NCBI RefSeq assembly: GCF_001644015.1
Contig: NZ_LUUI01000105.1
Span: forward strand, 22,225 to 86,224
Direction of reading: 5' to 3'
Origin: Methylomonas lenta
GTDB taxonomy: Bacteria; Pseudomonadota; Gammaproteobacteria; Methylococcales; Methylomonadaceae
DNA length: 64,000 nt
In this document: positions 42,301-48,178 of the stretch, piece by piece
Numbering within the stretch: position 1 is the first letter of the stretch
Layout: each line of letters starts with the position of its first letter
Translations under genes and position numbers: made by a program
Notes under the pieces: generated by a model
Told to the model about the DNA's origin: nothing
The model's database searches: none
Seen by the model: the letters and a program-made list of their open reading frames with translations, nothing else

Positions 42301-42772
42301 ACCGGAGTTTCAGATGGATCTTGCCAAGTATTATGAGCAAAACCAAAAAACGCCTGAGGCGATCGTCATATATAAAGAGTTGACCCAAAAATACCCCGGT
42401 AATGATGAGGTAGCCAATAATCTGGCCGATTTATTGGTCAATGCAAGTGACGAACCGGCTGCTATCCAACAAGCCGTGGCGCTGGTTGAGCGGTTTAAGG
42501 ATACATCCAATCCTTATTTTCTGGATACCTACGGTTGGGTGATGTTTAAATCGGGTGATACGGAAAAAGCAGTTGCAGCGCTGAAAAAGTCAGCTGCTGC
42601 TGCGCCGAATCTTGCGGCAATACGCTACCATTTGGCCGAAGCCTACCACAAGTCTGGTGATGCAAATGCTGCTTTACCAGAGCTGAAAAAAGCACTTGAG
42701 TTGGCACAGCAGCAGGGTGACTTTAACGGCATAGAACAAGCCAAACAGCTGTTGAAAAAACTGGGCGGCTAA
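39335..42772 (+). CDS. Giant PrsT-like TPR lipoprotein with internal duplication
   Basis: 1145 aa. Lipoprotein signal with lipobox MLTAC (Cys about 28), then at least 25 TPR-like helical repeats (FIQAGKSLYDKGDMESARVQFKNAL onward). Residues about 255-598 are repeated at about 598-941, e.g. LLLRAGLRIDNKDADGAI against LLLRAGLRMDAKDLDGAI, always about 1029 bp apart: a block duplication of roughly 343 residues. It belongs to the TPR lipoproteins of exosortase loci and is longer than usual because of this duplication. Starts with GTG, AAGGAA 7 nt upstream. It follows the exosortase gene and probably works with it in export or assembly of sorted proteins or polysaccharide. Confidence 0.87.
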   Translation: MTDRLKTLSSPRVSKMLAICLLVMLTACAEEDPQQFIQAGKSLYDKGDMESARVQFKNALQINPKLADAYYGLALLEEKKQDWKAMFGALQETVTLDPNHLDAQVKLGQLYMLQGQLDKAKEAAATALKLNPEDTNALIFQSALLFRDGKNAEALQQIQQVLAKDPSNSDAIVSLVSILAADKRYDESLAALNRGIESNPDNIALWLMKIRIKTELKQFDEVTADFEKLIALHPDNKTLRNSQIDLLVGVGKVDQAEKALSDAIAKNPEDVDFKLKLVSLIERRDAAQAEAKLKEFVTARPDDIQLKTRFARFYAERGRPEDELLILNDIVSADATGKDGLAAKVRLAELAWAKNDKPAAEKLVDEVLTIDAGNSTGLLLRAGLRIDNKDADGAISDLRIVLRDQPNSDRAMVMMAQAYMIKGETEVAESHWRKALEVNPANLSALAPMAGQLIKRNDITRAEELLDKAMKASPNNPALLELLVQVKAAKKDWAGADAAVAELQKLPQSQVAAGLWSGLLAAQRGNYDEAIAHYKAVLAAQPNQTRALGALANAYQAAGKNKDFIVYLKGFMQKNPDSLPAYSLLASAYVEEKQWGDAEKVLREAVQKAPDNLEFKLRLVGIVERSDEANAEAMLKEYANASPKELRLKARLAGFYISHKRIPDAEVVLKEVVIADPSGNEGQAARLQLAQIALRQKNDASTASVLVDEVLKIDADNAEALLLRAGLRMDAKDLDGAIADLQHLLEKRPEADRAMLMLAQAFVQKGDQTAAEAQWQKALDINSGNIQALQPLVANMRQRGEDGLAQTRVEKAFKANPANPQIAELLVQFRVTKKDWSGAQAVVDELKKQPQSAISAEMLNGLLASAQGHHADAIKSYKEVLAKQPKAEQAISGLIGAYEAAGQRKEAISYLKSFIDKNPNSIAAHNALGLVYATEKQWADADKILREALKRDPKSVSTYRVLASVLQLQGKSAEIETLYRNALAESPEVPEFQMDLAKYYEQNQKTPEAIVIYKELTQKYPGNDEVANNLADLLVNASDEPAAIQQAVALVERFKDTSNPYFLDTYGWVMFKSGDTEKAVAALKKSAAAAPNLAAIRYHLAEAYHKSGDANAALPELKKALELAQQQGDFNGIEQAKQLLKKLGG

Positions 42773-42801
42773 CTCTAACAGGTAGTCAAAAGCTCATCAT
42801 C

Positions 42802-42852
42802 CTAACCTTCTCCCGAGGGGAGAAGATATAGTGTTGCCTTTTGCGATAGTCT
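42802..42852 (-). repeat. Imperfect-palindrome repeat, copy B (inverted)
   Basis: Reverse-oriented relative of the unit at 39019-39089: on the minus strand CTATCGCAAAAGGC is followed by TTCTCCCCTCGGGAGAAGG. It sits 30 bases after the TPR lipoprotein stop codon and can also form a hairpin in that transcript's 3' end. Confidence 0.6.
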
Positions 42853-42956
42853 ACTGAGTGTGAAATGTGCGAAATACGGGGCGTCATAACCACCCCGGGT
42901 TTAGCCTTCGTGTTATCCGGGCTACTTGCTACGAGTTTTCCGTCGATTTTCGGCAA

Positions 42957-42994
42957 CAAAAAAATCCCCTGGCAACCATTGATTGCCAGGGGAT
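42957..42994 (-). terminator. Rho-independent terminator of the VPLPA-CTERM gene at 43 kb
   Basis: Twelve-base perfect stem (ATCCCCTGGCAA/TTGCCAGGGGAT) with a seven-base loop; on the minus strand it ends in seven to eight T. It lies about 67 bases after the stop codon. Confidence 0.93.
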
Positions 42995-43061
42995 TCTCAA
43001 CTTTCCTGTTCTGGTGCTCTTTGCACCTTGTCCTTTAAATCATCCCTATATAAACGCTCAA

Positions 43062-43946
43062 TTACGCTGGTAGAACTTTTTTGCGACGGTTGGCGCCGAC
43101 CAAGCTAATCAAGGCGCCGCCGAACAGCCAGGCAGCGGCTGGGACAGGTACCGGAGAGCTACTAACGTTCAGTTGGTAATTGGAGACATTTGCATTCCAT
43201 TTGCCAACGCCAGCCCCACCCAAGTAGATCGAGTAGATTTGACCTGCCAATGCTTCAAATGTAATGCCATTGACAGCATCAACAGTGCCGTCACGCATCA
43301 CATAGTTTACGCCTGTGGTGCCAAATGGATTGCTGGTAGTAGAAGGTTTGGATGGGTTGTTCCAGCCGCCGTGGTGGCTATAAGATCCCGTTTTGGTATC
43401 CATCCCGCTGAAGATAGTTACGCCGAAGTTGTCGTTTGGAGCCAATGGACTAGAAAGAGCATCCAGGCGTGTCAAGTTAATCGTGATCATTTGATTGACG
43501 TCGGACTTGATCAAACCGATATCGGTTTGGTGTTTCCAGCCCGTTCCGGTGTTGTCTAGCCAAGCGCCGGCGCCGGTGTCGATTTCAGCGCCTGAACCAT
43601 TCCAATTAGAAGCAGTGTTGTATTGCAGTGAATCAGCCTTGGAAATAACCGCGGTGTCACCCGCTGCACCTAGTTGCAAGGCCCAGTTTAAATGCGAGGT
43701 GCCGCTATAGCCAAAGGGTGTGGATGTGGCGCTAGCAGTGCCTACGAAATTGGCTGTAAGAGTTCCATAAGTTGGGTTGCTCAGCCCGCCCCAGACCCAG
43801 CCATCAGTGCCAGTCGTTTGATTTGCAGCTAAGTTCATGTTGTACATGGTGGTGGATGTCGCCGAAGCAGTGGATACTGCACCCAGGGACAATGCGCCGC
43901 CAGCAAGAGTCATCGCAATGGCACGAGCAAGTTTAGTTTTCATCAT
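43062..43946 (-). CDS. VPLPA-CTERM sorting domain protein
   Basis: 294 aa exported protein. Signal peptide MMKTKLARAIAMTLAGGALSL... with cleavage about after ASA (residue 29). Mature domain begins TSTTMYNMNLAANQTTG and contains STPFGYSGTSHLNWALQLG, GLIKSDVNQMITINLTRLD and SHHGGWNN; these blocks recur in the gene at 46.4 kb. The tail SPVPVPAAAWLFGGALISLVG plus RRKK is a full VPLPA-CTERM signal for an XrtD exosortase. The start ATG has GAGG at 8 nt, and this ribosome site is complementary to the structured leader upstream. Domain function unknown; probably a surface or matrix protein. Confidence 0.88.
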   Translation of the reverse strand: MMKTKLARAIAMTLAGGALSLGAVSTASATSTTMYNMNLAANQTTGTDGWVWGGLSNPTYGTLTANFVGTASATSTPFGYSGTSHLNWALQLGAAGDTAVISKADSLQYNTASNWNGSGAEIDTGAGAWLDNTGTGWKHQTDIGLIKSDVNQMITINLTRLDALSSPLAPNDNFGVTIFSGMDTKTGSYSHHGGWNNPSKPSTTSNPFGTTGVNYVMRDGTVDAVNGITFEALAGQIYSIYLGGAGVGKWNANVSNYQLNVSSSPVPVPAAAWLFGGALISLVGANRRKKVLPA

Positions 43947-44036
43947 AGGTTTTGCCTCAATTATTAATATTGTTTATAAGCAGTCGATCCGATAACAGCA
44001 TGCTATGGATGTTAACGGAGTCGGGTTTAGTTTCTC

Positions 44037-44118
44037 GAAAGAGGCGGCGTGACCGTCTTGAGGCAAGGCCTCACGCTTTCCGAACCCATCTCACGATGAG
44101 AGTGGCTTTTTCTCTTTC
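44037..44118 (-). ncRNA. Conserved structured leader RNA, copy 1 (riboswitch-like)
   Basis: 82-nt element in the 5' leader. On the minus strand: closing stem GAAAGAG/CTCTTTC; then AAAAAGCCA; hairpin P2 CTCATC-GTGA-GATGGG with a GNRA loop (44085-44100); a linker with CGGAAAG; hairpin P3 with outer stem GCGTGA/TCACGC and inner GAGGC-CTT-GCCTC (44047-44076). The same element lies at 47646-47725 with compensatory changes. TTGCCTCAA in P3 (44058-44066) is exactly complementary to TTGAGGCAA over the gene's ribosome site (43952-43960), so P3 can either pair internally or mask the start. I do not recognise it as a known class. Confidence 0.65.
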
Positions 44119-44162
44119 TTGAGCAGCTGACAAAATAGTCGTTGCCAAGCTGCTTATTGATA

Positions 44163-44178
44163 AGCATTTTACGTGCCA
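44163..44178 (-). promoter_or_regulatory. Sigma-54 promoter of the 43-kb VPLPA-CTERM gene
   Basis: Minus strand reads TGGCAC, five bases (GTAAA), ATGC, T: perfect -24 box, GG-N10-GC spacing, 3 of 4 in the -12 box. Expected transcription start about 44150, giving a 205-nt leader that includes the structured element. Confidence 0.7.
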
Positions 44179-44302
44179 TGTATGACTCTAAGTGTAATCG
44201 ATGGTTTACTCTGCTTAATATCAAAATTACTGTGTGATAAGCCGCACTTTTTTAAAAAATAAGGTATATGCCGCATTAATTGAGTTTTGGTGTTCTATTT
44301 AA

Positions 44303-44332
44303 CCCGGATTCCGCAGCTTCATCCAGGCTTCA
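44303..44332 (+). repeat. CCGGATTCCGC...ATCCRGGCT dispersed repeat, copy 1
   Basis: CCCGGATTCCGCAGCTTCATCCAGGCTTC. A direct copy (CTGGATTCCGCAGGCTGCATCCGGGCT) lies at 46146-46175, and a degenerate third soon after (about 46205-46235), flanking the TPR-sulfotransferase gene on both sides. Small palindromic ends (CCGGAT/ATCCGG) suggest a REP-like unit. Confidence 0.5.
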
Positions 44333-44506
44333 TTTTGCTGTTGGCGGCTGGTTCCTGCATTTCGTGCGCTTGCTGAATTTACGCTTATCAAGTTTTGAGA
44401 ATATTTGTATGCTGCATTAAAATAAAGGCAAATAACACGCCAAAAATCAATTTTTTGGATTCAGCTTACTGGATAAGTCCGTTATCAACGGGTAAAAAAA
44501 AGAAAT

Positions 44507-46060
44507 TTAAATGTCTGAATAACCAAAAGCATCGATAAAAGACTGCAATTGCGGCTCGATTGTCTGAATGTGCGTTTGATAGTTTTGCCAGCGCTTGACG
44601 GCTGTGGTGTAGAGGGGTTGGGAGACCGCGGAGAAACTGGGTGTGGAGATATAACGGTTTTGTGCGCGTTGATGAAATTTAAGCGCGTTGGCATGCCAAT
44701 CCACCCCTAAAAACGCGAACACTTGGCGAAAGGTGGCTTCGAAATCGTTTACGGTATCTTCGTAGCGTAAGGCCAGATAGTTTGGCTGGATAAGGTCTTT
44801 GATCGCTAACCAATAATCCATCACGGCTTGATATTGTCTGGCGATATTGGGTAACGAGGTTAAATTAGCGGTGGCCGGCGCTGTGCCGAAGGCTTGCATG
44901 AAACAACTTAAACAAATGTCACGCGGATCGCGCAGGGCAAACAGAATTTTCGCCTCCGGAAAAATCACGTTGATCAGCCCGAGTTCAATCGTGTGTAAGG
45001 CGTTTTTGTCGATCAGTTGTTTCCGCATGACCTCATCACCGTACTCTTCGCGCATCCGTTGCCAATAAAACTGCCGCAGATGTTTTATTTCCGGTACGCG
45101 CAATAAGGCCAGGGCTCGGCTGTGGTCGCCGCTAATTCCGGTCATGCGTTCCAGTTCCTGCGACATTTCGTGGATTACCGTACTTTCGTCGGTGGCGATC
45201 AGTTGCGGATGGGAGCCGATGACTTGTTCGCTCAAGGTGGTGCCGGAGCGCAAGAATCCCATTAAAAACGCCGGTGCGGGCAAGCCGTCATCGATCAGCG
45301 TCTGTTTTGACCAGCGTTGTAACAGCGATTGATTAAAGCCTTCACGATTGAGCTCCAGCGTGTCGTAAATCATTTCTCGTTGTTGCGGGCTGTAGGGCGA
45401 TAAGGCCGCGTGCATTTCGCCGGCCTTGTTCATCGCTAAAAAAGCCTCGTCGTAACGGCCGGTTTTATCCAGAATGCCGGCTTTTTCCAGCCAGGCGCGA
45501 GCTGTTTGATCGGGCTCCGCATTTTGCGCGATGATGCGCTCCAGACGGGCCGGGGCTTGTTCCGGGTCTAACAGTTTGGCTTCTAAAATAGCCAGCATGA
45601 TGTTGCAGCCCGGATGTTCGGGCAGCAATTGGCAAACCTGTTGCGAAAGCGGTAGTGCTTCCTTAGTACGATTCAAACGGCTTAGGCATAGCACTAAATT
45701 GTTCAGCGTTACCGGCGATTTGGGCAGCAAGGCCACGGCTTGTCGGGCCAAGCGCTCGGCCGTTGCCATTTCGCCCCAATGCGCCAATTGTCCGGATAGC
45801 TGCACCAAAAAGTGCGGATCGCGGGTTTTACTGGCTTGGCGCCCCAATATGCGAGCGGCTTTGAGTAAATGTTCTATACCTTGTTTGCGCCGGTGCAAGC
45901 AGCACAGCGCCTGCCCCAAGCTGGCTTGAAAATAAGCATCATTGGGTTTTGCTTCAACCAGTTGGCGGAAATACGTTTCGGCAGCAGCAAAATCCGAGCG
46001 CGCTATGGCTTGTTGCGCCTGTTGCTGCAGGCTTTCTAGATTGATAATTGAAGGTTTCAT
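44507..46060 (-). CDS. TPR domain sulfotransferase
   Basis: 517 aa, cytosolic (no signal). N-terminal tetratricopeptide repeats (about 1-215; AETYFRQLVEAKPNDAYFQASLGQAL). C-terminal sulfotransferase domain (about 255-500) with the PAPS 5'-phosphosulfate loop PAFLMGFLRSGTTLSEQVIGSHP (about 258-280) and the 3'-phosphate region ILFALRDPRDICLSCF (about 380). Typically such enzymes sulfate carbohydrate or protein Tyr with PAPS as donor. Placed among exosortase substrates, it may decorate the exopolysaccharide or surface proteins (inference). It is isolated, with repeats on both sides and somewhat higher GC than its neighbours. Confidence 0.88.
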   Translation of the reverse strand: MKPSIINLESLQQQAQQAIARSDFAAAETYFRQLVEAKPNDAYFQASLGQALCCLHRRKQGIEHLLKAARILGRQASKTRDPHFLVQLSGQLAHWGEMATAERLARQAVALLPKSPVTLNNLVLCLSRLNRTKEALPLSQQVCQLLPEHPGCNIMLAILEAKLLDPEQAPARLERIIAQNAEPDQTARAWLEKAGILDKTGRYDEAFLAMNKAGEMHAALSPYSPQQREMIYDTLELNREGFNQSLLQRWSKQTLIDDGLPAPAFLMGFLRSGTTLSEQVIGSHPQLIATDESTVIHEMSQELERMTGISGDHSRALALLRVPEIKHLRQFYWQRMREEYGDEVMRKQLIDKNALHTIELGLINVIFPEAKILFALRDPRDICLSCFMQAFGTAPATANLTSLPNIARQYQAVMDYWLAIKDLIQPNYLALRYEDTVNDFEATFRQVFAFLGVDWHANALKFHQRAQNRYISTPSFSAVSQPLYTTAVKRWQNYQTHIQTIEPQLQSFIDAFGYSDI

Positions 46061-46145
46061 AATTTTTGCTGTTGTCGCAATGGGCCTTACCCGTCTTTTG
46101 CTGTTGAGATGGGCGTGATTATACTTGGCTTATAGCGTGGATTTC

Positions 46146-46175
46146 CCCTGGATTCCGCAGGCTGCATCCGGGCTA
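46146..46175 (+). repeat. CCGGATTCCGC...ATCCRGGCT dispersed repeat, copy 2
   Basis: CCTGGATTCCGCAGGCTGCATCCGGGCTAC, same orientation as the copy at 44303. A shortened relative with GATTCCTG...GGCATCCGGG follows at about 46205-46235. Confidence 0.5.
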
Positions 46176-46251
46176 CGTTTTGGTTTGGTGGTTTTGGGGG
46201 TGTTGATTCCTGTATGCAGTTTACGGCATCCGGGATGACAAAGCATGAACC

Positions 46252-46296
46252 AAAAAAAATCCCTCGGGCCAAAAGGTGAGGCGCCGGGGGGGATTT
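46252..46296 (-). terminator. Probable terminator of the 46-kb VPLPA-CTERM gene
   Basis: On the minus strand a G/C-rich imperfect stem (ATCCC...CCGGCGCC against GGCCCGAGGGAT) is followed by eight T. It lies about 145 bases after the stop codon. The stem has internal mismatches. Confidence 0.6.
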
Positions 46297-46438
46297 AAGT
46301 CATTTACCTATGATGGCGCAAAACGCCTGTCCTTGCGGTTGCTCATTGCGAGCAACATTTAAGAATGCGGCGCACCAGCGTTCTCTGGAGGCTAGTTCGG
46401 AGAACGCAGGTGGTCGTTGCAGATGACGGATTATGCCA

Positions 46439-47563
46439 TTAAGCCGGCATCACGCGTTTGCGGCGGTTGGCGCCGATTAAGCTGGCGATAGCGCCACCGA
46501 ACAACCAGGCAGCAGCGGGCACAGGCACGGGGGACGCTTGGGAAATGGTTAATTTATAACCGTCGGTGCTGTCGTACTGGCCGCCATTCTGATACCCGCC
46601 TAATGCAACCGTATAAACCTGCCCGGCCACGGCGTTAAAAGTGATGGTGTTTAATCGCAGCGGATCGTTTTCGGCCGTCAATGGATTATCGCCGACGCTG
46701 TAAGCGACGATATCCGCGATAGTAAAACCGGTTAGACCGGGTATGGAGCGGGTTGACAACTGCTCGGCGCCGGTGGAGGGGTTGCGGTTCACATTGTCAT
46801 TCCAGGCGCCATGATGGGTGTAAAATCCGTTCGCATTCGGGCTCATGCCCTGGAAGATGGTGAAACCGTAGTTGGCGGTTTCGTTAACCCCTGTGATGCT
46901 GAGGGTGATGAGGCCGGTGGCATCCGATTTGATCAAGCCCCAATCCAGGTCGTATTTCCAGCCCATGTCTCTTGCGTTGGCTGCATTGCTCCAGGCACCT
47001 CTGGCGGTGTCTATGTTTGCTGATTGGCTGTAGCGGGATATGGCATCGGCATTGGAAATTTCCCCGGAACCGCCGCCTTGCAATTCCATTGCCCAATTCA
47101 ATGTGCCGGAGCTGCTGTAGCCAAAGGGCGTGCTCAATGCGGGGGTTGACGAGCCGCCGATGCCTACCCAGCCGGGGCGATTGGGATCGGCGTTGGCGGC
47201 TTTATGACCATATTCCACGGGTTGCTTGAGTGGATCAGCATTTGGATTATTTGGGTCATCGAAGTAGCCATTAGGGTTGGCGTCCCAGACAAAGCCGTCG
47301 GTATCATTGCCTGTACCGTTATCAGCGCCGCCATAGGGGGTGCTAAAGTAAGTGTCGCAGGGGGCGCAGGGCGTGGTGCTGGTGGCTGTGTAGATCGCCG
47401 GGTTGACGTTCGGTTGACCACCCGGGCCGTAACCGGCAAAGTTGGCCCGATACAGGTTGTACATGGTGGTGGATGCTGCAGATGCCTCAGTAACGGCGCC
47501 CATTGACAGAGCTGCGCCAGTCAGTGCGAAAGCAATCGCTTTAGAAAGTTGAGTTTTTTTCAT
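46439..47563 (-). CDS. VPLPA-CTERM sorting domain protein (paralogue)
   Basis: 374 aa from the ATG at 47563 (MKKTQLSKAIAFALTGAALS, cleavage about after ASA), with GAGG 7 nt upstream. The open frame continues 28 codons further into the leader RNA, but those would precede the signal peptide and are not credible. Shares STTMYN, STPFGYSSSGTLNWAMEL, GLIKSDATGLITLSITG and THHGAWN with the 43-kb protein. Tail SPVPVPAAAWLFGGAIASLIG plus RRKRVMPA is a VPLPA-CTERM signal. An extra Asn/Pro/Gly-rich stretch after the first block makes it longer. Probably another surface or matrix protein handled by the same exosortase. Confidence 0.88.
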   Translation of the reverse strand: MKKTQLSKAIAFALTGAALSMGAVTEASAASTTMYNLYRANFAGYGPGGQPNVNPAIYTATSTTPCAPCDTYFSTPYGGADNGTGNDTDGFVWDANPNGYFDDPNNPNADPLKQPVEYGHKAANADPNRPGWVGIGGSSTPALSTPFGYSSSGTLNWAMELQGGGSGEISNADAISRYSQSANIDTARGAWSNAANARDMGWKYDLDWGLIKSDATGLITLSITGVNETANYGFTIFQGMSPNANGFYTHHGAWNDNVNRNPSTGAEQLSTRSIPGLTGFTIADIVAYSVGDNPLTAENDPLRLNTITFNAVAGQVYTVALGGYQNGGQYDSTDGYKLTISQASPVPVPAAAWLFGGAIASLIGANRRKRVMPA

Positions 47564-47645
47564 TTTATGCCTCAAAAATTTTACAAAAGATGTAGATCGA
47601 CCGGATGTGATTTTGGAAAATCCGGGCCCATCCGTTTGCATATCC

Positions 47646-47725
47646 AAAGAGGTGGTGCGACGCTCTTGAGGTAAGATCTCGCACTTTCCGGCCCCATTTC
47701 ACAATGGGTGTGGCTTTTTCTCTTC
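47646..47725 (-). ncRNA. Conserved structured leader RNA, copy 2 (riboswitch-like)
   Basis: 80-nt homologue of the element at 44037-44118, again in the leader of a VPLPA-CTERM gene. Minus strand: GAAGAG/CTCTTT closing stem, AAAAAGCCACA, P2 CCCATT-GTGA-AATGGG (47693-47708) with the same GNRA loop, CCGGAAAG linker, P3 with outer stem GTGCGA/TCGCAC and inner GAG/CTC (47655-47684). Relative to copy 1, base pairs change on both strands in P2 and P3 while pairing is kept. CCTCAA in P3 (47666-47671) is complementary to TTGAGG at the ribosome site (47570-47575). Confidence 0.65.
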
Positions 47726-47767
47726 CTTAAGTAAATGACAAAAGTACCTGTCAAATTTCTAATATAA

Positions 47768-47783
47768 GGCATTAAACATGCTA
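47768..47783 (-). promoter_or_regulatory. Degenerate sigma-54-like element before the 46-kb VPLPA-CTERM gene
   Basis: Minus strand reads TAGCAT, GTTTA, ATGC, C, aligning with TGGCAC, GTAAA, ATGC, T of the 43-kb gene at the same distance from the leader element. One of the two invariant G of the -24 box is A, so activity may be weak or lost. Confidence 0.35.
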
Positions 47784-48118
47784 AAAGTAATCTGGCTTGT
47801 GCTCTATGGCTTACAGAGAGTAACTGCTCTCCGGTGTGTGATATGACTCAGTTCTTGGAAAATTAAGGCATTTCACACAATTTATTAACAAAAGGAATGT
47901 GACTGGTTTTGGATAACGCGTCATGAATGCTTCGCAATGTATGTCACAGCTTGGCGATGTGTAAGTTGTTAATGGCAAGTCGGTAGGCTGACTTGCTTGA
48001 AGCATGCTGAAAGAGTAGAGGGCTAATCCAAAAAGTTTTACTTCTGAGACGGTTTTTCCTAAACTGCATTTTGTTGTTACTTTATATAGTTGTAACAAAA
48101 TATTATGGAGTTAGCTCA

Positions 48119-48175
48119 ATGAAGGTATTTTTAAGTTTGGTGGCCAATATGGCTGTCTTTGACCACGCAGGTTAA
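48119..48175 (+). CDS. Possible 18-aa leader ORF
   Basis: ATG-initiated frame of 18 codons (MKVFLSLVANMAVFDHAG) with GGAG 8 nt upstream, ending 3 bases before the next gene's start. It is preceded by the TTGTTAC/GTAACAA hairpin. It could be a small hydrophobic peptide or merely a leader that couples translation. Too short for any homology judgement. Confidence 0.3.
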   Translation: MKVFLSLVANMAVFDHAG

Positions 48176-48178
48176 ACA

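Larger units (their letters stand above)
43947..44506. other. Long 5' regulatory region of the 43-kb VPLPA-CTERM gene
   Basis: About 560 bases without a gene. From right to left on the minus strand it holds a perfect-consensus sigma-54 -24 element, a leader of about 205 nt containing the structured RNA element, and the ribosome site. The right third carries the repeat at 44303-44332. Confidence 0.6.
46061..46438. other. Spacer with repeat copies and a terminator
   Basis: About 380 bases. Contains the dispersed repeat at 46146-46175 with a degenerate neighbour, and the terminator-like hairpin at 46252-46296. No coding potential seen. Confidence 0.5.
47564..48118. other. 5' regulatory region of the 46-kb VPLPA-CTERM gene and upstream spacer
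   Basis: About 555 bases, non-coding. The left part holds the leader RNA element and its promoter-like sequence on the minus strand. The right end holds an inverted repeat TTGTTAC/GTAACAA (48074-48098) with an A/T-rich loop just before a short plus-strand ORF. Confidence 0.55.

Noticed and set aside
44037-44118. Assignment of the leader element as a canonical c-di-GMP-I (GEMM) riboswitch
   Set aside because: Topology is similar (GNRA-capped P2 next to P3), but the highly conserved core sequence of that class is not present, so I left it unclassified.
47564-47647. 28-codon N-terminal extension of the 46-kb VPLPA-CTERM protein
   Set aside because: It would place a hydrophilic stretch before the signal peptide. 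The ATG at 47563 has a proper GAGG site, and the extension overlaps the leader, ending just inside the structured RNA element.
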